Shown here in pieces: positions 1 to 11,220 of a stretch of 64,000 nucleotides of DNA; the first letter of the stretch is position 1, and the number at the start of each line of letters is the position of its first letter. The notes under the pieces were generated by a model. It had not been told where the DNA came from. It made no database searches and was given only the letters and a program-made list of their open reading frames with translations. A program made the position numbers and the translations under genes. Source of the stretch: Capitulum mitella (Eukaryota > Arthropoda > Thecostraca > Pollicipedomorpha > Pollicipedidae). The stretch spans positions 15,231,997 to 15,295,996 of the forward strand of contig CP099843.1 in assembly GCA_030062745.1 (NCBI GenBank). The letters run 5' to 3'.

Positions 1-289
1 CCATTACCGGGCCATGGAATCCCACCTCCTCCCCCTCCGCCTCCCCCTCCAGGTAACAGTGGTATTCCCCCTCCACCTCCTCTCCCAGGCCACGGAATAC
101 CTCCGCCTCCTCCCCCTCCCGGTCACGGTCCCCCTCCTCCCCCGATGCCTGGCTGTGGCGGACCCATTCTGGCCCACTCGTCGGCGTACCTTGTCTCGGC
201 CGCGCCACCGAATCCGTTCGCCACCTTGCCCAAGCCGAAGGCAAAGATGAAGACTCTCAACTGGGCCAAGGTTCCGAACAGGACCATAG
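1..289 (+). CDS. INF2: INF2-like formin, exon with FH1 end and FH2 start (5' partial)
   Basis: Formins nucleate and elongate unbranched actin filaments: FH1 binds profilin-actin and the FH2 dimer rides the barbed end. This exon is open from base 1 in frame 1. It encodes proline runs ([11 protein letters not shown], then IPPPPPLPG and [10 protein letters not shown]), a short linker, and the FH2 opening [17 protein letters not shown], the conserved lasso/W motif of formins. The exon ends at ATAG|GTAAGC in phase 1 and joins the exon at 1689 to make a Gly codon. The upstream exons (GTPase-binding/DID region of INF2 relatives) lie before the window. Family assignment rests on the whole eight-exon product, whose FH2 order and C-terminal motif resemble INF2 more than Diaphanous or FHOD. 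Confidence 0.88.
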
Positions 290-1688
290 GTAAGCGGTAT
301 ATGCCCTGCAGGCGCGTGTTTGTTGGACATTAAGGGCCTTCTCTTGCATTCATACATAAGATTCCAATAGGTTGCAGAAAAAAACGTCACTAAGTCATCC
401 TGCGTGACTTTGCCGTTCTTGTGGCTTATTAAGGACAGCAGGAGGGACCCGTGGCTGTTAAATGTCATGTACTGTGAAGAGGCCGAAGGCTGATGTTTCG
501 CGTTGGACAACCTGGCAAGATGGTACGTGTCGTTCACCACAATTTGGAGAACAGTTATCACTCGTCGGTTGCAAAAACTGTTGTCAGTTCAATGCTGTCT
601 GCAAGTTGTTTACAAAAGAAAGGCTTTTAAGGTTATCATATGCGTTTCCAACATATTTTGTCCTTGGCATGCAAGACTTGGGTTTTAGCTGTGAAAACCT
701 TTGTCAATCCGGAACCGTTTGTATGATTACTTTCTAAATGAGCAGTGAGTGCTCACTACCACCGGCGCGGCCAGAAGGGAGCCCGGAACTCGTCCTCCTC
801 CCTTAGACCCGCATTTTTCCTGTTCATTAACACGGACACAACGAGCGAGGTGTCTTGCCATACTCCGTCTACGGCAGGGACCTAGCCAAGGGGGATATGG
901 AAGCCATGCCCCCCTCCCCCCAACTGAGCCAGGCGGTCTACACTAAAAATATAGCGATTTTGCAGGAATACGGAGTAGTGGTCATATATATGCTGCGAAA
1001 TGAAACATTATATGTTTTCCTATGCGTAAAATATGAGGAAAGTTACATAAAATTGCTGCTTTTCCTATACATTTCGTACTATGCCAGTGGCGTATGACGA
1101 AATTTGACATTTGGCCCTCCTTCTGAGGAAAGCCCTGGCCACGTGCCTGATCTGCGGGAATGCGCCCCGGTGAACGGCGGGAGTCTTCTCACTGAAACCC
1201 ACTGCACATCGTCTTCCCCGCAGGCGGTTTTTGTATGATTTCGGTTCTCACTGAGCTGCCCCCCCCCCACCTAAGAAAATCTTGGCTGCGCCCCTGCACA
1301 CTACGGTCGACAGATGTTGAGACTTGAGAATGATGAGATGCTTGTGGTATACAAGTCCCCAACTCACTGTCATTAACACTGCCTGGATACTCTAGTAAGT
1401 GCAACATAATATTTTTTACTTTCATTCATTAAGCACCTTCCGCTTTTTGAAGCGTCTTTCTTCATTTTGCGTTGCAGCTGAACAGCAATGCTCTGTTACC
1501 GAGCTGCGTGGCATCGACAGCTCATGCACATTATTAAAAGCATGCCGATCATTCCGTCAACGTCTACAACTTGTCACAACACTGCGCGTATCCCGCGGCA
1601 TCTGGTGCTGTGAACTGTTCGGCCGTGCCGTTGTCGGTCCGCCCTGAGGCCTGCCATCCGCTGACCGGACCCTCTGTCGCCGCCGCAG
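290..1688 (+). other. Formin intron, phase 1
   Basis: The intron runs from GTAAGC to CCGCAG. Its only recognisable content is the small hAT-like element at 875-1149. A second stretch near 1270-1300 resembles the end of a related element (CTTGGCTGCGCCCCTG). Nothing coding is seen. Confidence 0.75.
875..1149. mobile_element. hAT-like MITE, family A, copy 1
   Basis: The left end CAGGGACCTAGCCAAGG and the right end CCCTGGCCACGTGCCTG are imperfect terminal inverted repeats. The flanking octamers GTCTACGG (867-874) and ATCTGCGG (1150-1157) match at 6 of 8 positions, as expected for an old 8-bp hAT target duplication. The interior matches the element at 14371-14637 over its whole length (for example ATATAGCGATTT, AATACGGA and the AACATTATATGT-type segment). 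It is 275 bp, has no transposase, and is therefore non-autonomous. Confidence 0.75.
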
Positions 1689-1999
1689 GGAACTCGGTGT
1701 GGCAGGCGGTCACGCGGGACCTCGTCTCTCCGGTCCAGGTCGACTACGACAGCCTCGAGTCGCTCTTCGCCCAGCGCGTCACCAAGCGGCCCTCCAAGGA
1801 GGCCACCGAGAAAAAGAAGAAGTCGGTCGAGGAGGTCGCGCTGCTGGACGGCAAGCGGTCGCTGAACATCAACATCGGCTTGAAACAGCTTAGGAAGACG
1901 AACGAGGAGATCGTTGAGCTAATCAAAAGTGGGAAGGCGGCGGACGTCGGCACTGAACACCTTCGCGCCCTCATGAGGATAATGCCGGAGGAAGGAGAG
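1689..1999 (+). CDS. INF2: INF2-like formin, FH2 exon 2
   Basis: The acceptor CCGCAG precedes GG, which completes the Gly codon from exon 1. The product reads GNSVWQAVTRDLVSPVQV, DYDSLESLFAQR, a lysine-rich linker, then VALLDGKRSLNINIGLKQL and EEIVELIKSGKAADVG. The segment 'LDxKRSLNxNIxLKQ' is a hallmark of the FH2 knob region across formins, with the closest spacing in INF2. The exon ends at GGAGAG|GTATGC in phase 0. The 103-residue segment has no internal stop. Codons are strongly GC-rich at third positions, unlike the flanking introns. Confidence 0.92.
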
Positions 2000-2761
2000 G
2001 TATGCACGGGAGGAAGAACCGAGAAGACGCGTCTGCTCGGTTAACGTGAAATTAGGAGCTTCAAGAAGCTAAGTCTGCAGCATGCTTAAGCGAACGTGCT
2101 GGCAATTTAACCAACTTGATTGTCTCATGGCGCTTCACTTTAAGTCCCACTTAAATGTCCATTTGGTAACGGTGCTGGCGGTGGAATCCTGCTTAAAATG
2201 TTATCATTCTCTGTGGGTGTAGTAAACTAGAGACCGTTTGCCGACGCTGAACCAGAACGCTGCGGCATTTAACTTGTAATACCAGTCTGAAGGCTGACAG
2301 CTCGTAAAGGCTGCCATTGCGACCCGCTGATGGCACTATAAACTACGAAACGTCATAGCTAATCACATGCCGCTCCTCTCCCTTTCGGGGTGTGGGCGCA
2401 CGCTGGGTCTCATAAGGCCCATGTTCAAGCTCCCATGTGTGAGGAGGATGCATGTGGTCCTCGCGCACCGTGTGTGAACGCATCCCATTGAAACTTGACT
2501 TTTTATGACACGTCATAGACATAGCAGCGGTAGGGCCCTGGGGGCCATGCCCTTCCTTGTTTTTTTGACACACTGTGTGCCTGGCGTAGAAAGAGTTATC
2601 CCAAAATCCCCCGTGACCGTACTTCCTCTTTTCCTAGGCTTCCACGTGCATGTGGCACGCGTCTAGGGTCTGCACACATCATGCTTGACTGCAGGCCTCC
2701 TCATGTTTGCCGATCTACCCGACGCCCAGTGCTGTGCCTAACGTTCACCTGCCGCCGTCAG
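2000..2761 (+). other. Formin intron, phase 0
   Basis: Unremarkable intron sequence with a donor GTATGC and an acceptor CCGTCAG. No repeat, RNA gene or extra exon was recognised in it. Confidence 0.7.
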
Positions 2762-2878
2762 GTGGCCATGGTCCGGGCGTATGAGGGACCGTCCGAGCAT
2801 CTCGGCGAGGCGGAACAGTATTACCTGGCGCTGTCACAGGTGCCGGCCTTCCAGCTGCGAGTGGAACTCATGCTGCTG
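2762..2878 (+). CDS. INF2: INF2-like formin, FH2 exon 3
   Basis: This short 39-codon exon is in phase 0 at both ends (CGTCAG| and CTGCTG|GTGAGT). It encodes VAMVRAYEGPSEHLGEAEQY and YLALSQVPAFQLRVELMLL. The pattern 'hLGxAEQYYLxLxxVPxxxLRxExM' is the conserved FH2 helix following the knob. It connects directly to exon 4 without a gap when set against INF2-type FH2 domains. Confidence 0.9.
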
Positions 2879-3640
2879 GTGAGTTCTCGAGGCGAGTTGC
2901 TGCTCCAGGAGGGCCCGGGTTATCATCCTGGCAGGCATATGTAAACAGTACAACGGCATCAGCAAAAAGAGGGTCATAACTGCCTCGTGCAGAAACAAAA
3001 TGCTAGGTGATGAAAAGAATACACCTTCAGTAATGATGTAGTGGCAGAACCTGCTTTTACCCCTGATGTCATCATAATGTATTTTCCACTACATCTGATA
3101 ATGTAGCAAGCAATGAGTGATACAAGTAACAGTAACAGTAAATAACGGACTAAATGTGAGGCTGAGTGGATAGGCGCAAAAGCCTCAGCTAAATTTAGGG
3201 CACTTCTTTCGGCTATAACATTTAATGGCTGTGACAAACAAGAACACCAAATGAAAAGAAAAAAAGAGAAGAAAAGAGGCGAACAGCAAAAAGAAAGCAA
3301 CACGCAACGCTGGCGTTGTAATCACCACCACCTGCATCATATGTCATGTTCGACGTAGCTGTGTTGCTCTTGTCTGTTGTACGGCCTTTTACATTCACCT
3401 CCATCAAGCGCATGATATTTCACCAGGAGGCGTTTCACAGCCGGCGCTGAATGGCCAGCTGCCGACGCATCTTAAAACACACGATCCACCGAGCCACACC
3501 ACCTGCAGCCAGCTGAAGCTCGCCGCGCAGCAGTCTTACAGTCGACGCAATCTACACAACCACACAATCCGCAGCCAGCTGACGTTTGCCGAACAGCCAG
3601 CTGAGTCCAGCCGAGACGCCATCTTTCCTGCCGTTTCGAC

Positions 3641-4005
3641 ACTCCCAACACTGTCCCAAGTCACAACACACAACCGTCCCAACATTTCCATCACTGTCCC
3701 GTCCCAACATACAACTGTCCCAACACACAACCATCCCAACACTCCCAACACTGCCCCGTCCCAACACACACCGTCCGAACACTCCCAACACTGTGTCGTC
3801 CCAACTCTCAGCTGTCCTAATGCTCCCAACACGGTCCCGTCTCAGCACACAACTGTCCCAACACTCCCAACACTGTCCCGCCCAAACACACAACCGTCCT
3901 GATACTTCCAACACTGCCCCGTCCCAACGCACAACCCTCCCAACATTCCCAGTACTATTCTGTCCCAGCACTAACCGTACCAACATTCCCAACTACTCTC
4001 CCAAT
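3641..4005. repeat. Cytosine-rich minisatellite, left part
   Basis: This is a degenerate tandem array of CCCAACACTCCCAACACTG and GTCCCAACACACAACCGTC blocks with a compound period of about 41 bp. It resumes at 4311-4565 after the inserted transposon, so it was one array of about 620 bp before that insertion. Confidence 0.85.
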
Positions 4006-4310
4006 CGGGGTTGGAAATTTGGTTCTCGTTCTTGGTGTTGGAGTATAATTTTTATTGCGGAGTACAAAATTTTACAAAGAACGATACTGGTTTAAGGTGG
4101 CATTCTTCGCGTAAGTCAGTTATGACATCATACCTGCTTCTTATTAAATGGATAGAGTCATTTGCTTGCAGAGCAAGAAATTTGTTAACATGATTGTAAT
4201 GCAGCTTGTTGATGGAGGCACAAGATCATACTTGGGTATAAAATGTTTTTGGAGCATAGAGTTTCTGGTGATCTTCGATACCAGAAAAAAAAAAACATTT
4301 TCCAACCTTG
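4006..4310. mobile_element. hAT-like MITE, family B, copy 1 (inserted in minisatellite)
   Basis: This 305-bp element has termini CGGGGTTGGAAA and TTTTCCAACCTTG (imperfect inverted repeats). It is flanked by CTCCCAAT (3998-4005) and GTCCCAAT (4311-4318), a 7/8 match consistent with an 8-bp hAT-type duplication of the minisatellite. Interior blocks such as GGTGTTGGAGTA and GGAGTACAAAA are shared with the element at 43009-43440, so they are the same family. No transposase is present. Confidence 0.75.
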
Positions 4311-4565
4311 GTCCCAATCCAGCACGCAACCGCCCCAACATTCCTAACACTGTTCGGTCCCCGCACATGACCATTCCAACACTTTCAACGCTGCCCCGTC
4401 CCACCATACAACTGTTCCAACACTCCCAACAGTTCTAATACTGTCCCGTCCCAACACTCCTAACACTGTCCCGTTCCAACGCTCTCGACACTGTCTTGTC
4501 CTAACACACAACCGCCCCAACACTCCCAACACTGTCCCGTCCCAACTCACAACCGTCCTGACACT
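4311..4565. repeat. Cytosine-rich minisatellite, right part
   Basis: Continuation of the array at 3641-4005, again built of CCCAACACTCCCAACACTG-type units, with drift towards the 3' end. A GC-rich, non-repetitive patch follows. Confidence 0.85.
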
Positions 4566-6871
4566 CCATCGCTGGAGTGGCGGTGCCGCTGGCAGTCGGC
4601 GCCCGTGCAGTAACGGGCGGACGCTGTAGCTGAACTCCGCCGGAGTGCCCGATCGGCCGCCGCCGGCTGGGGCTGGTCTCAGCCGGAGGCCCGGCCCGCT
4701 GGCGCGGCGCTGACCCGGGCGGCCGCGGCCGGAATAGCGCCCAACACGCTGCAGCGGTTCCGGCCGCCGGTAGAGGGGCTGTCCGTCCCGCTGTGGCCCC
4801 TGCCAGGGGAGGATGAGGACTCCCGCCGCAGCGCCCGCTTGTGGGGTAGTGAAACGCGAACTAGGGCAAGGGTAGGCTGAAGTTCGCCCGTTGAGCGCCC
4901 GTTAGCAGAAATGCGTCTCGCTGAAAACTTTTTGAACGACTCGCGGGTTTGTCAAGAGCCACGTCAGAAACGGTCGGAAACCATATTGAAGAGAACGTCA
5001 ACTGGCGCACACTGCGTGGGCAGGCTCTATGACTGTCGAACGAAAAACAAAACTTATACCACTCCAAGATTTGTTTGTGGTCTGTATTGCGGACGAGTTC
5101 TGGCAAAGCTCGACTGAAAAGAACCAAGTGGAAAGAAGTGGTGTTTGCACAAGAGCAATGTCATAACCATGGGTCGCTGTTTCAAATGGGCCAGTCCACC
5201 GCGTGATGGTGGAGTGAGATCCAGCTATCGGTTGGAATGCGGACAGCTAATTAGTGTGATATCATATATGTGGTGGTAATTTGCTGCGGGAGAAACATTA
5301 ATATTCTGTTGTGTCAGCTCCGGGCTCGTGTGGCCGTTGCCATCGTTCCGAGATAAGTTGCCTTCGCGTGGAGTCCGTATGCCCTGGTCCGGAATTAATG
5401 TTAGAGTTACTTTTAGCCGTAATTTCTGCTGTTCATCTAGAGTTATCCTGGGTGTGGGGCTCCCTGCATTCTGAGGAGGCCCGTAAGGCCGTGAATATGT
5501 CTCCATATTTTTTAACAAAATAAATCAGATCATAAATTGGTCTGTAATGGAACGGGGATATGTCGGCAGATTTACTGCATACATTTTTGCATCAAAGTAG
5601 TCAAACACGCCTTTGGCGAGATCTTTGTTAGTGTGTAGGTCTTAGTTTCCCGTTGTTTGATGAGATCCTTGATATTTCTAATTGCATTCCTCATAAAGGA
5701 AGTGAATGCGGCGAAAAAGATGCTTACTTTGCTTGAAAAAGATCTCGGGGTTGTGGTGGCGTTCACGACCTGCTACGAGAGCCCAGTTACGGAAGAGTCC
5801 CGTAAGGTTCGCTGCGATGAGTCTCGAGATAATCCTTCTTCACTAGAACTTCACAGCTTACAAGAGCAGTCCCTAAAGGCCAGAAATCGGAGTGTGTAAA
5901 CGTGAGCTGGTTCACAGAGAGGCTCCTATCTTACATAAGAGGGTATTCAGACTGTCCGAACCAGAGGACGGATTCACTCACCGTGCTGGGTCTAAATCAG
6001 GGCCTTGGCAGTGTTCGCCTTAGGGAAAACCATCGAAATTATCGATGAAATGAATTTTATTCATCGTATCGTTAAGGTACTGTATCGTTACCGTTATCGA
6101 AAAGATGAAAGGGAATGGGAATAATGGCAATACTAACTGGAGTGTCAACACTTTACATGCATTTGCACGGTGATGTATGTGGCCTTTCCTCCCAGACGTT
6201 ACGACGTACTTGCAAGCTGGCTGCCAGTTAATCCAATACAGAGGAGGGAACATTTTACTATAAGCCATGAGCTCATGAGCTTGAGCTTGAGCCGCCTTTC
6301 GAGCAGTTCGTACCCCATACAGAAACGCTTCGTCAGGTTTTTTCTACTGACGCGGTTGTTTCTACCTTCGTACACACTATGGGACCTTTGTACTTTTGAC
6401 TGGCATGCATAGTGGTCGGTACTACCGTAAAAAGTGTCATCCTATAAACAATACGCCATAGTTCAGTTGGTCCAGAAGTAACGGAAATGCCCAAAAACGT
6501 CATACGTCAAACGTCCATACGAAATTTTCTGATATCGTGTATGTGCAGCATCCCTTTGTTTTTGCATTCAGTTCAACAGGATTATATATACATATAAATA
6601 TTGGAACGATGAAATGACGGGAATAATAGGACAGGGAAACACCGCTCTGCAGGTGTTCAAAACCAGACAGTGAGGTTGACATTTAGGAGACGCCTATCTC
6701 CGCGCTTCCCTCGGCCAAACCGTGCCACCGGAGATCGCCGCCGGTTACGGTGCGTCTCTGGGCCATCCAATCACCAAACGAAATCGACGAAAGCTCATCA
6801 TCGTGCGGAGCGGAGCAGCGACCGAGCCCTGATCGTCCAGCTTATGTCACTGTATCCGTTTTCCTCGGCAG

Positions 6872-7012
6872 GAGGCAGATTTTGCTCCGTCCATGGAGAG
6901 CTTGCGGCCGCAGTTCAAAGCTCTTATAACTTCGTGTGAACAAATCCTCACCTCTGAGAGCTTGAAGCAGTTTTTGATCCTGGTCCTGCAAGTCGGAAAC
7001 TTCCTGAATTCG
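6872..7012 (+). CDS. INF2: INF2-like formin, FH2 exon 4
   Basis: The exon follows acceptor CTCGGCAG and ends at AATTCG|GTAAGT, phase 0 at both ends (47 codons). The product EADFAPSMESLRPQFKALIT, SCEQILTSESLKQFL, ILVLQVGNFLNS contains the 'GNFLN' signature of FH2 domains. This is one of the most conserved formin motifs, lying at the post/lasso dimer region. The exon joins 'GSYAGNAMGF' in exon 5, reproducing the contiguous GNFLNxGxxxGxAxGF motif. Confidence 0.94.
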
Positions 7013-7661
7013 GTAAGTGAGACGCTTTTCCGGAAGCTAGAGTGTGAGGGTATCCTTTAAGTTTCGTCTGTCTCTTGCTGCGGTAATCCTAGCACATGAT
7101 GTAAACATCATTTCTGCCAAGTGGTATTTTCCACGGTATTATGAAAAAGCCAAATAATATGTCGAAGAGGCCTTTACTAGACCTTGATTCTCCGTCCCGG
7201 CACGATTTCGATTCTGCTGCATTGGAAATGGATACGAGCATGGTTTGAATTGTTCTTCACTAGAGAAAACCTGACGGTGACTCTCATTCTCAATAGCCAG
7301 TCGTTCTTGACACTCCGTAACATATATGAGTCTGACCTAGGCATTTTCTTGATGCCCAGCCTAAAGTTAGTGGTCCATTTACAGTCTGCTCTCGATATCC
7401 TTTCGCGATGATAAGTCTGACATTTGCTCCATTTGACGGTCACCTGTCTGACTTCAACTGTCTTTTTGCAGTAACCATTCTGTACCTGATGCCTAGAAAT
7501 GACCACTCCGACCGTCGCTCTTCGCTGAGCTGACTTTTGGGACCTTGGTTTTCCTTGACGGCTTCTGGGTTGACCTTGGCCTCCGTTTTCCGGACAGTCG
7601 CTGGGTTCACCTCGACCTTTTCATGGACGACCTCTGAGCTGATCGTGACGGACGTTTCCAG
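7013..7661 (+). other. Formin intron, phase 0
   Basis: A 649-bp intron with no recognisable repeat, RNA or coding content. Confidence 0.7.
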
Positions 7662-7840
7662 GGCAGCTATGCCGGGAACGCCATGGGTTTTCGGCTGAGC
7701 ACGCTCCCCAAGTTGATCGAAACTCGGGCGAACAAGCCGCGAATCACGCTGCTGCACTACATAGTGGAGGTGGCCGAGACGCAGAACCGCGTGGCTCTGG
7801 AGTTCATCGACGAGTTCCAGCTGATCCAGGAGGCAGCCAA
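7662..7840 (+). CDS. INF2: INF2-like formin, FH2 exon 5
   Basis: Acceptor TTTCCAG precedes GGCAGCTATGCC. The product is GSYAGNAMGFRLSTLPKLIE, TRANKPRITLLHYIVEVAE, TQNRVALEFIDEFQLIQEAA. The motif 'GFxLSTLxKLxETRxNxxxxTLLHYIVE' is diagnostic for FH2 and corresponds to the core coiled-coil face that contacts actin. The exon ends GCCAA|GTGAGT in phase 2, completed by the first base of the next exon to give Lys. Confidence 0.95.
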
Positions 7841-8644
7841 GTGAGTGAGCCCATCGCCCATGTCGGTCCTGTGCAGCTCTGGCTGAGCGCTCGGTGTGGC
7901 GGCAGCTGTAATGTCAGACCGTGAGTAGTTGTCAGCATTGCATTGATCTACTCATTGCAGCTGCGGTGGTCGGGCATTTCCTTTAATGCCGCCTTTGAAA
8001 ATATTGGTGGCGTGCTGCACCTGCTCATCACGGTGCCTTGCTTTTTTACACGTTGATGTAAGACCATCTACTCTGTGTGTGAAAATACTGGTTTTTGTGT
8101 ACTCCGAATTTAGTTTACACCAGCTAAAAGATAGGAAGGGAATCTAAGTATTCGTGGAGATCTAAACGTCGGCACCATCCCGCCGTCAAGCTGTTGAAAT
8201 CAACTGGATACGTGAGACCCAAATTTGGTGCGCGTGATACATCTCGGAGCTGGATCAACAGACGTAGGTGGTATCCGTTAGGCGAAGTGTTTCCCTCAGG
8301 GCTGTGAGCTGCCGGCGGTGTTTGGTATGCTGAATGTCGTTTGGACTTACCTGAGAGCGATGTATCCCATGCTGTAGACGTGGCGTTTCGTTTTCGGAGG
8401 CTCGCGCGCTACATGCGTTTCAGCTTCAGGGAGACCATGTCGAATATAGGTTGAATATTACTGCTGATTATTACTTATACTTAGTAGTAGATCGGGTCTT
8501 TTGTGGTTCCAGTCGGCTGCCGCACAATGGAAAATTCGCTGTTATCAACCCAGTTTACCAACTCACAGAATTGGGGCCGTGGCGAAATATACCCCTGAAT
8601 AAATACGTCCGGACAATGGAATGACCAGAATTATTCGCCCACAG
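7841..8644 (+). other. Formin intron, phase 2
   Basis: An 804-bp intron, GTGAGT to CCCACAG. I see no repeat or additional exon in it. Confidence 0.7.
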
Positions 8645-8754
8645 GGTCTCCATGGACGTACTGATGAGTGATATCAACAACATTTCTCAGAAGGTGACTC
8701 GACTCAAAACCCAGTGCGAATCGGCTCCTCCTGAAGTCAAGAAACAGTTTAAAG
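8645..8754 (+). CDS. INF2: INF2-like formin, FH2 exon 6
   Basis: The first base completes AAG from exon 5, then VSMDVLMSDINNISQKVTRL and KTQCESAPPEVKKQFK follow. This is the start of the long C-terminal FH2 helix (heptad-like, charged). The exon ends AAAG|GTGCGG in phase 1. Its content is less conserved than exons 4-5, but both borders and phases match their neighbours exactly. Confidence 0.88.
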
Positions 8755-9080
8755 GTGCGGTGATTGCCGCTGGATTGGAAACCACCAGCATTACGTGAAT
8801 GAGTTTTTCGTGCACGCTTAAGTTCCAATAGTTAGCGCAAAATCTGCGACTGAAAATTGGGTTATGATGTTGTAGACAGACGCTCTGCTGTCGTCAGTAA
8901 ACGAGGGTAGAATTCGCGGTCTGTTTGTAATCGGGATGCATGGCATCGGTAGACCTAGAGTATCGCCAGATGTCGTATAACATCATCACGCCAGGGCCGA
9001 AAAGCCGGTGGATTGTCCGAACGACTCGACTGGTTGATGGCGGCAGAGTGCCTGACGATTGGGGTCATCGGTGTCGGCAG

Positions 9081-9256
9081 AGTTTCTGGCTACAGCCGAG
9101 CGACAGGTGGGCGATCTGACGATTCAGCTGGCGGAGCTGGGCCGCTGCCAGACACGGCTGGCGCAGCACTTTTGCGAGGACGAGGACACCTTCACTGTGG
9201 AGAGTTGCGTGCGCCTCTTTGCCGGCCTCATCCAGAAAATCGGCACTGTGCAAAAG
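9081..9256 (+). CDS. INF2: INF2-like formin, FH2 exon 7
   Basis: After acceptor GTCGGCAG the bases AG complete a Glu codon. FLATAERQVGDLTIQLAELG and RCQTRLAQHFCEDEDTFTVE follow, then SCVRLFAGLIQKIGTVQK. The 'LAxxFCEDxxxFxxExCxxxFxxLIxK' pattern is the closing helix of FH2 and corresponds to the 'LADYLCED' region of INF2. The donor is CAAAAG|GTCAGA in phase 0, a slightly weak but acceptable site that joins directly to the basic-acidic linker of exon 8. Confidence 0.9.
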
Positions 9257-10845
9257 GTCAGATCCCGAGTCTGCAAGCTTCTTGCACTAGGGCTCGTCTG
9301 CAGAAGAAATCAAATATGCGAAATGTTAAATATTGTCCATGCTTGCTGCGAATAAAGAAACATCCATGAATTGAGGCTGGGACTACAGGAAGCATAAGCA
9401 ATCTTGGTTTTAGCCAACATCCGCTTTTCCAGGATTGCGTACTGATGAAAACTGTGCTTATATGTATGTATGTGCATACCTCTGCCATTGACTCGTCATT
9501 CGGTGGTCAGTTCGGTGTATTTACGTAAAACAAACGACTGCTTTCATTTCGTTGATTAACTCCTTTCATCCACACGGGACGGAATGATTGGCATTCATTG
9601 CAATGCATGTTAATCAAGTGTTCCGGGAATGTTTTCGATATCGTTGCCCATGCGAATGCACAACGAATATTGAAAGGTGCTTCGATTCGGTCATCGGTCC
9701 AATCAGTGAACGCTCATGTTGCGCCTGAGGACATTCCTGAGTGTTCGTATGCTATTCAGACTCCTCATCTACAACACAGTTCATGCCTAGTTCATTTAAT
9801 TGGTACTTTCAGAACCTATAAGACAATGGGGGACGAAATATGACGGTGCCTCTTTCGCGACCCGCAAATCCCGCTCGGCTCATAACCACGTCATGTAAAG
9901 CAGCATGGATTCAGTTAAGAGGCGGTGTCCTCGGCCCCGGACCATAGAACACGCTGGCCTCAAAGGATCAGGATCTGTGGAAGGCTCCTAGTTGTTGCGT
10001 GATTAAGGACCTGGTATAAACCAGGTCACGGCCTTTGAAGACTTGTGTGTCGGGCTCTGCAGGTTTTGTTTCAACAACGCAGTAGGTTTTGTTCAACTGA
10101 TTTGCAACTCCCCGTAATGTCTGTCGATATTTTGTTATCGAGAAATGCGCAGTGCAGAATTCAAGGACGAATGAGTTTTTTTTTACGTGGCAAAGCATGA
10201 GATATCTCCTGTGGTTTCCTGTCGTGGATACCATAGAGGTGCATGATTTGAGCCAAATTCTAGTCATTTTTTAATTGTCACTCAATGCGTTTTATCGTGT
10301 TTCGAAACCTATTTACATTTATTACCAAGCCAGGCTATCCTTACATTATAAGTATAGGTCTTTTGTGTACTGCTGGATCGTTTTATGCCGGTGAATTATT
10401 ACAAGGCCGGCTTAGGGATTGCAGCTTAGCCGACCATATGTTATTTCCAAAAACGCCGTCCTGTTACTCGTCATTTTGGGTTCTTTTATCTCCAGTAGTT
10501 CTTTACAATAGATTCAGTCATAGGTACATTATATGCAGCTGTATATGTATATATATATATATATATATGATGTATGATATTAGATGTTTATATTTGCTTT
10601 CCTCCACGTTCATTATTTACTGCCCGGATCTGAACCTTGGTATTATGTGTAATGGGAGTAGTTTATGTCCCTCGATCCCTTGTCCCACCTACACCTATAC
10701 CCATTGGTACGAGCATCTTCACTGAAGATGATGTCCCTGCTTTTGTTTCGTCTTGCCGTGACAGTGCTGGCTGACTGCACCACTGACGTCTGCCCGAGTT
10801 CTGCGTTTTTCCACGTCGTCCATTGACGCGTCGCGCCATTTCCAG
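9257..10845 (+). other. Last formin intron, phase 0
   Basis: A 1.6-kb intron. It holds a short (TA)n run at about 10547-10568 and otherwise unremarkable AT-rich sequence. The acceptor is CATTTCCAG. Confidence 0.7.
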
Positions 10846-11220
10846 GACAACGAGAAGCGCCGGCAGGACGAGGAGAGGCAGCGCCGGCGCGAGGAGGAAC
10901 GCAGAAAGGCGGCCGAGGCGGCGGCGGCCAGCGCCGCGGCCGCGCCGCCGCCCGGCTCCTGGCGCGACGAGGCCGACGGCCGCGCCAGCCCCTCCTCGTC
11001 GTCCGAGTACGAGGACGGCCTGGTGGACACCCTGCTGGCCGGCATCCGGCGCGGCGAGTTCCGCTCGGTGCGGCGGCGGCGCGAGCGCCCGGCGCCGGCC
11101 GACGCCGCGCCGCCCGCCGCCGAGGCCGCCGCGCGCGGCGAGAAGCGGCGCAGGCACCGCCGCCGAGAGCCCATGTTCCTGCTGGGCCGCGAGAGGCCGA
11201 ACGGTAACGAGCTGCGGTGA
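10846..11220 (+). CDS. INF2: INF2-like formin, terminal exon with DAD/WH2-like motif and stop
   Basis: This exon encodes a 124-residue C-terminus ending in TGA at 11218. It opens with a highly charged helix (DNEKRRQDEERQRRREEERR), continues with an alanine-rich stretch and a serine/acidic patch, then EYEDGLVDTLLAGIRRGEFR followed by arginines. The motif 'hhDxLLAxIRxGxxxRR' is the INF2-type WH2/DAD, which in INF2 binds actin monomers and the N-terminal DID for autoinhibition. The remaining tail is Arg/Ala-rich with no known domain. Third positions are extremely GC-rich. A potential donor (AACG|GTAACG near 11203) could allow an alternative tail, but the in-frame stop is simplest. Confidence 0.87.
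   Translation, partial: DNEKRRQDEERQRRREEERRKAAEAAAASAAAAPPPGSWRDEADGRASPSSSSEYEDGLVDTLLAGIRRGEFRSVRRRRERPAPADAAPPAAEAAARGEKRRRHRRREPMFLLGRERPNGNELR

Larger units (their letters stand above)
2879..6871 (+). other. Formin intron (4 kb) with minisatellite and MITE
   Basis: The intron contains a cytosine-rich minisatellite (3641-4565) split by a small transposon (4006-4310) and a GC-rich patch at about 4570-4830. From 4830 to 6871 it is plain single-copy-looking sequence in which I see no coding exon or RNA gene. Confidence 0.7.

Noticed and set aside
4-561. A 185-codon minus-strand open frame
   Set aside because: It is antisense to the formin FH1 polyproline exon, whose sense frame is well supported.
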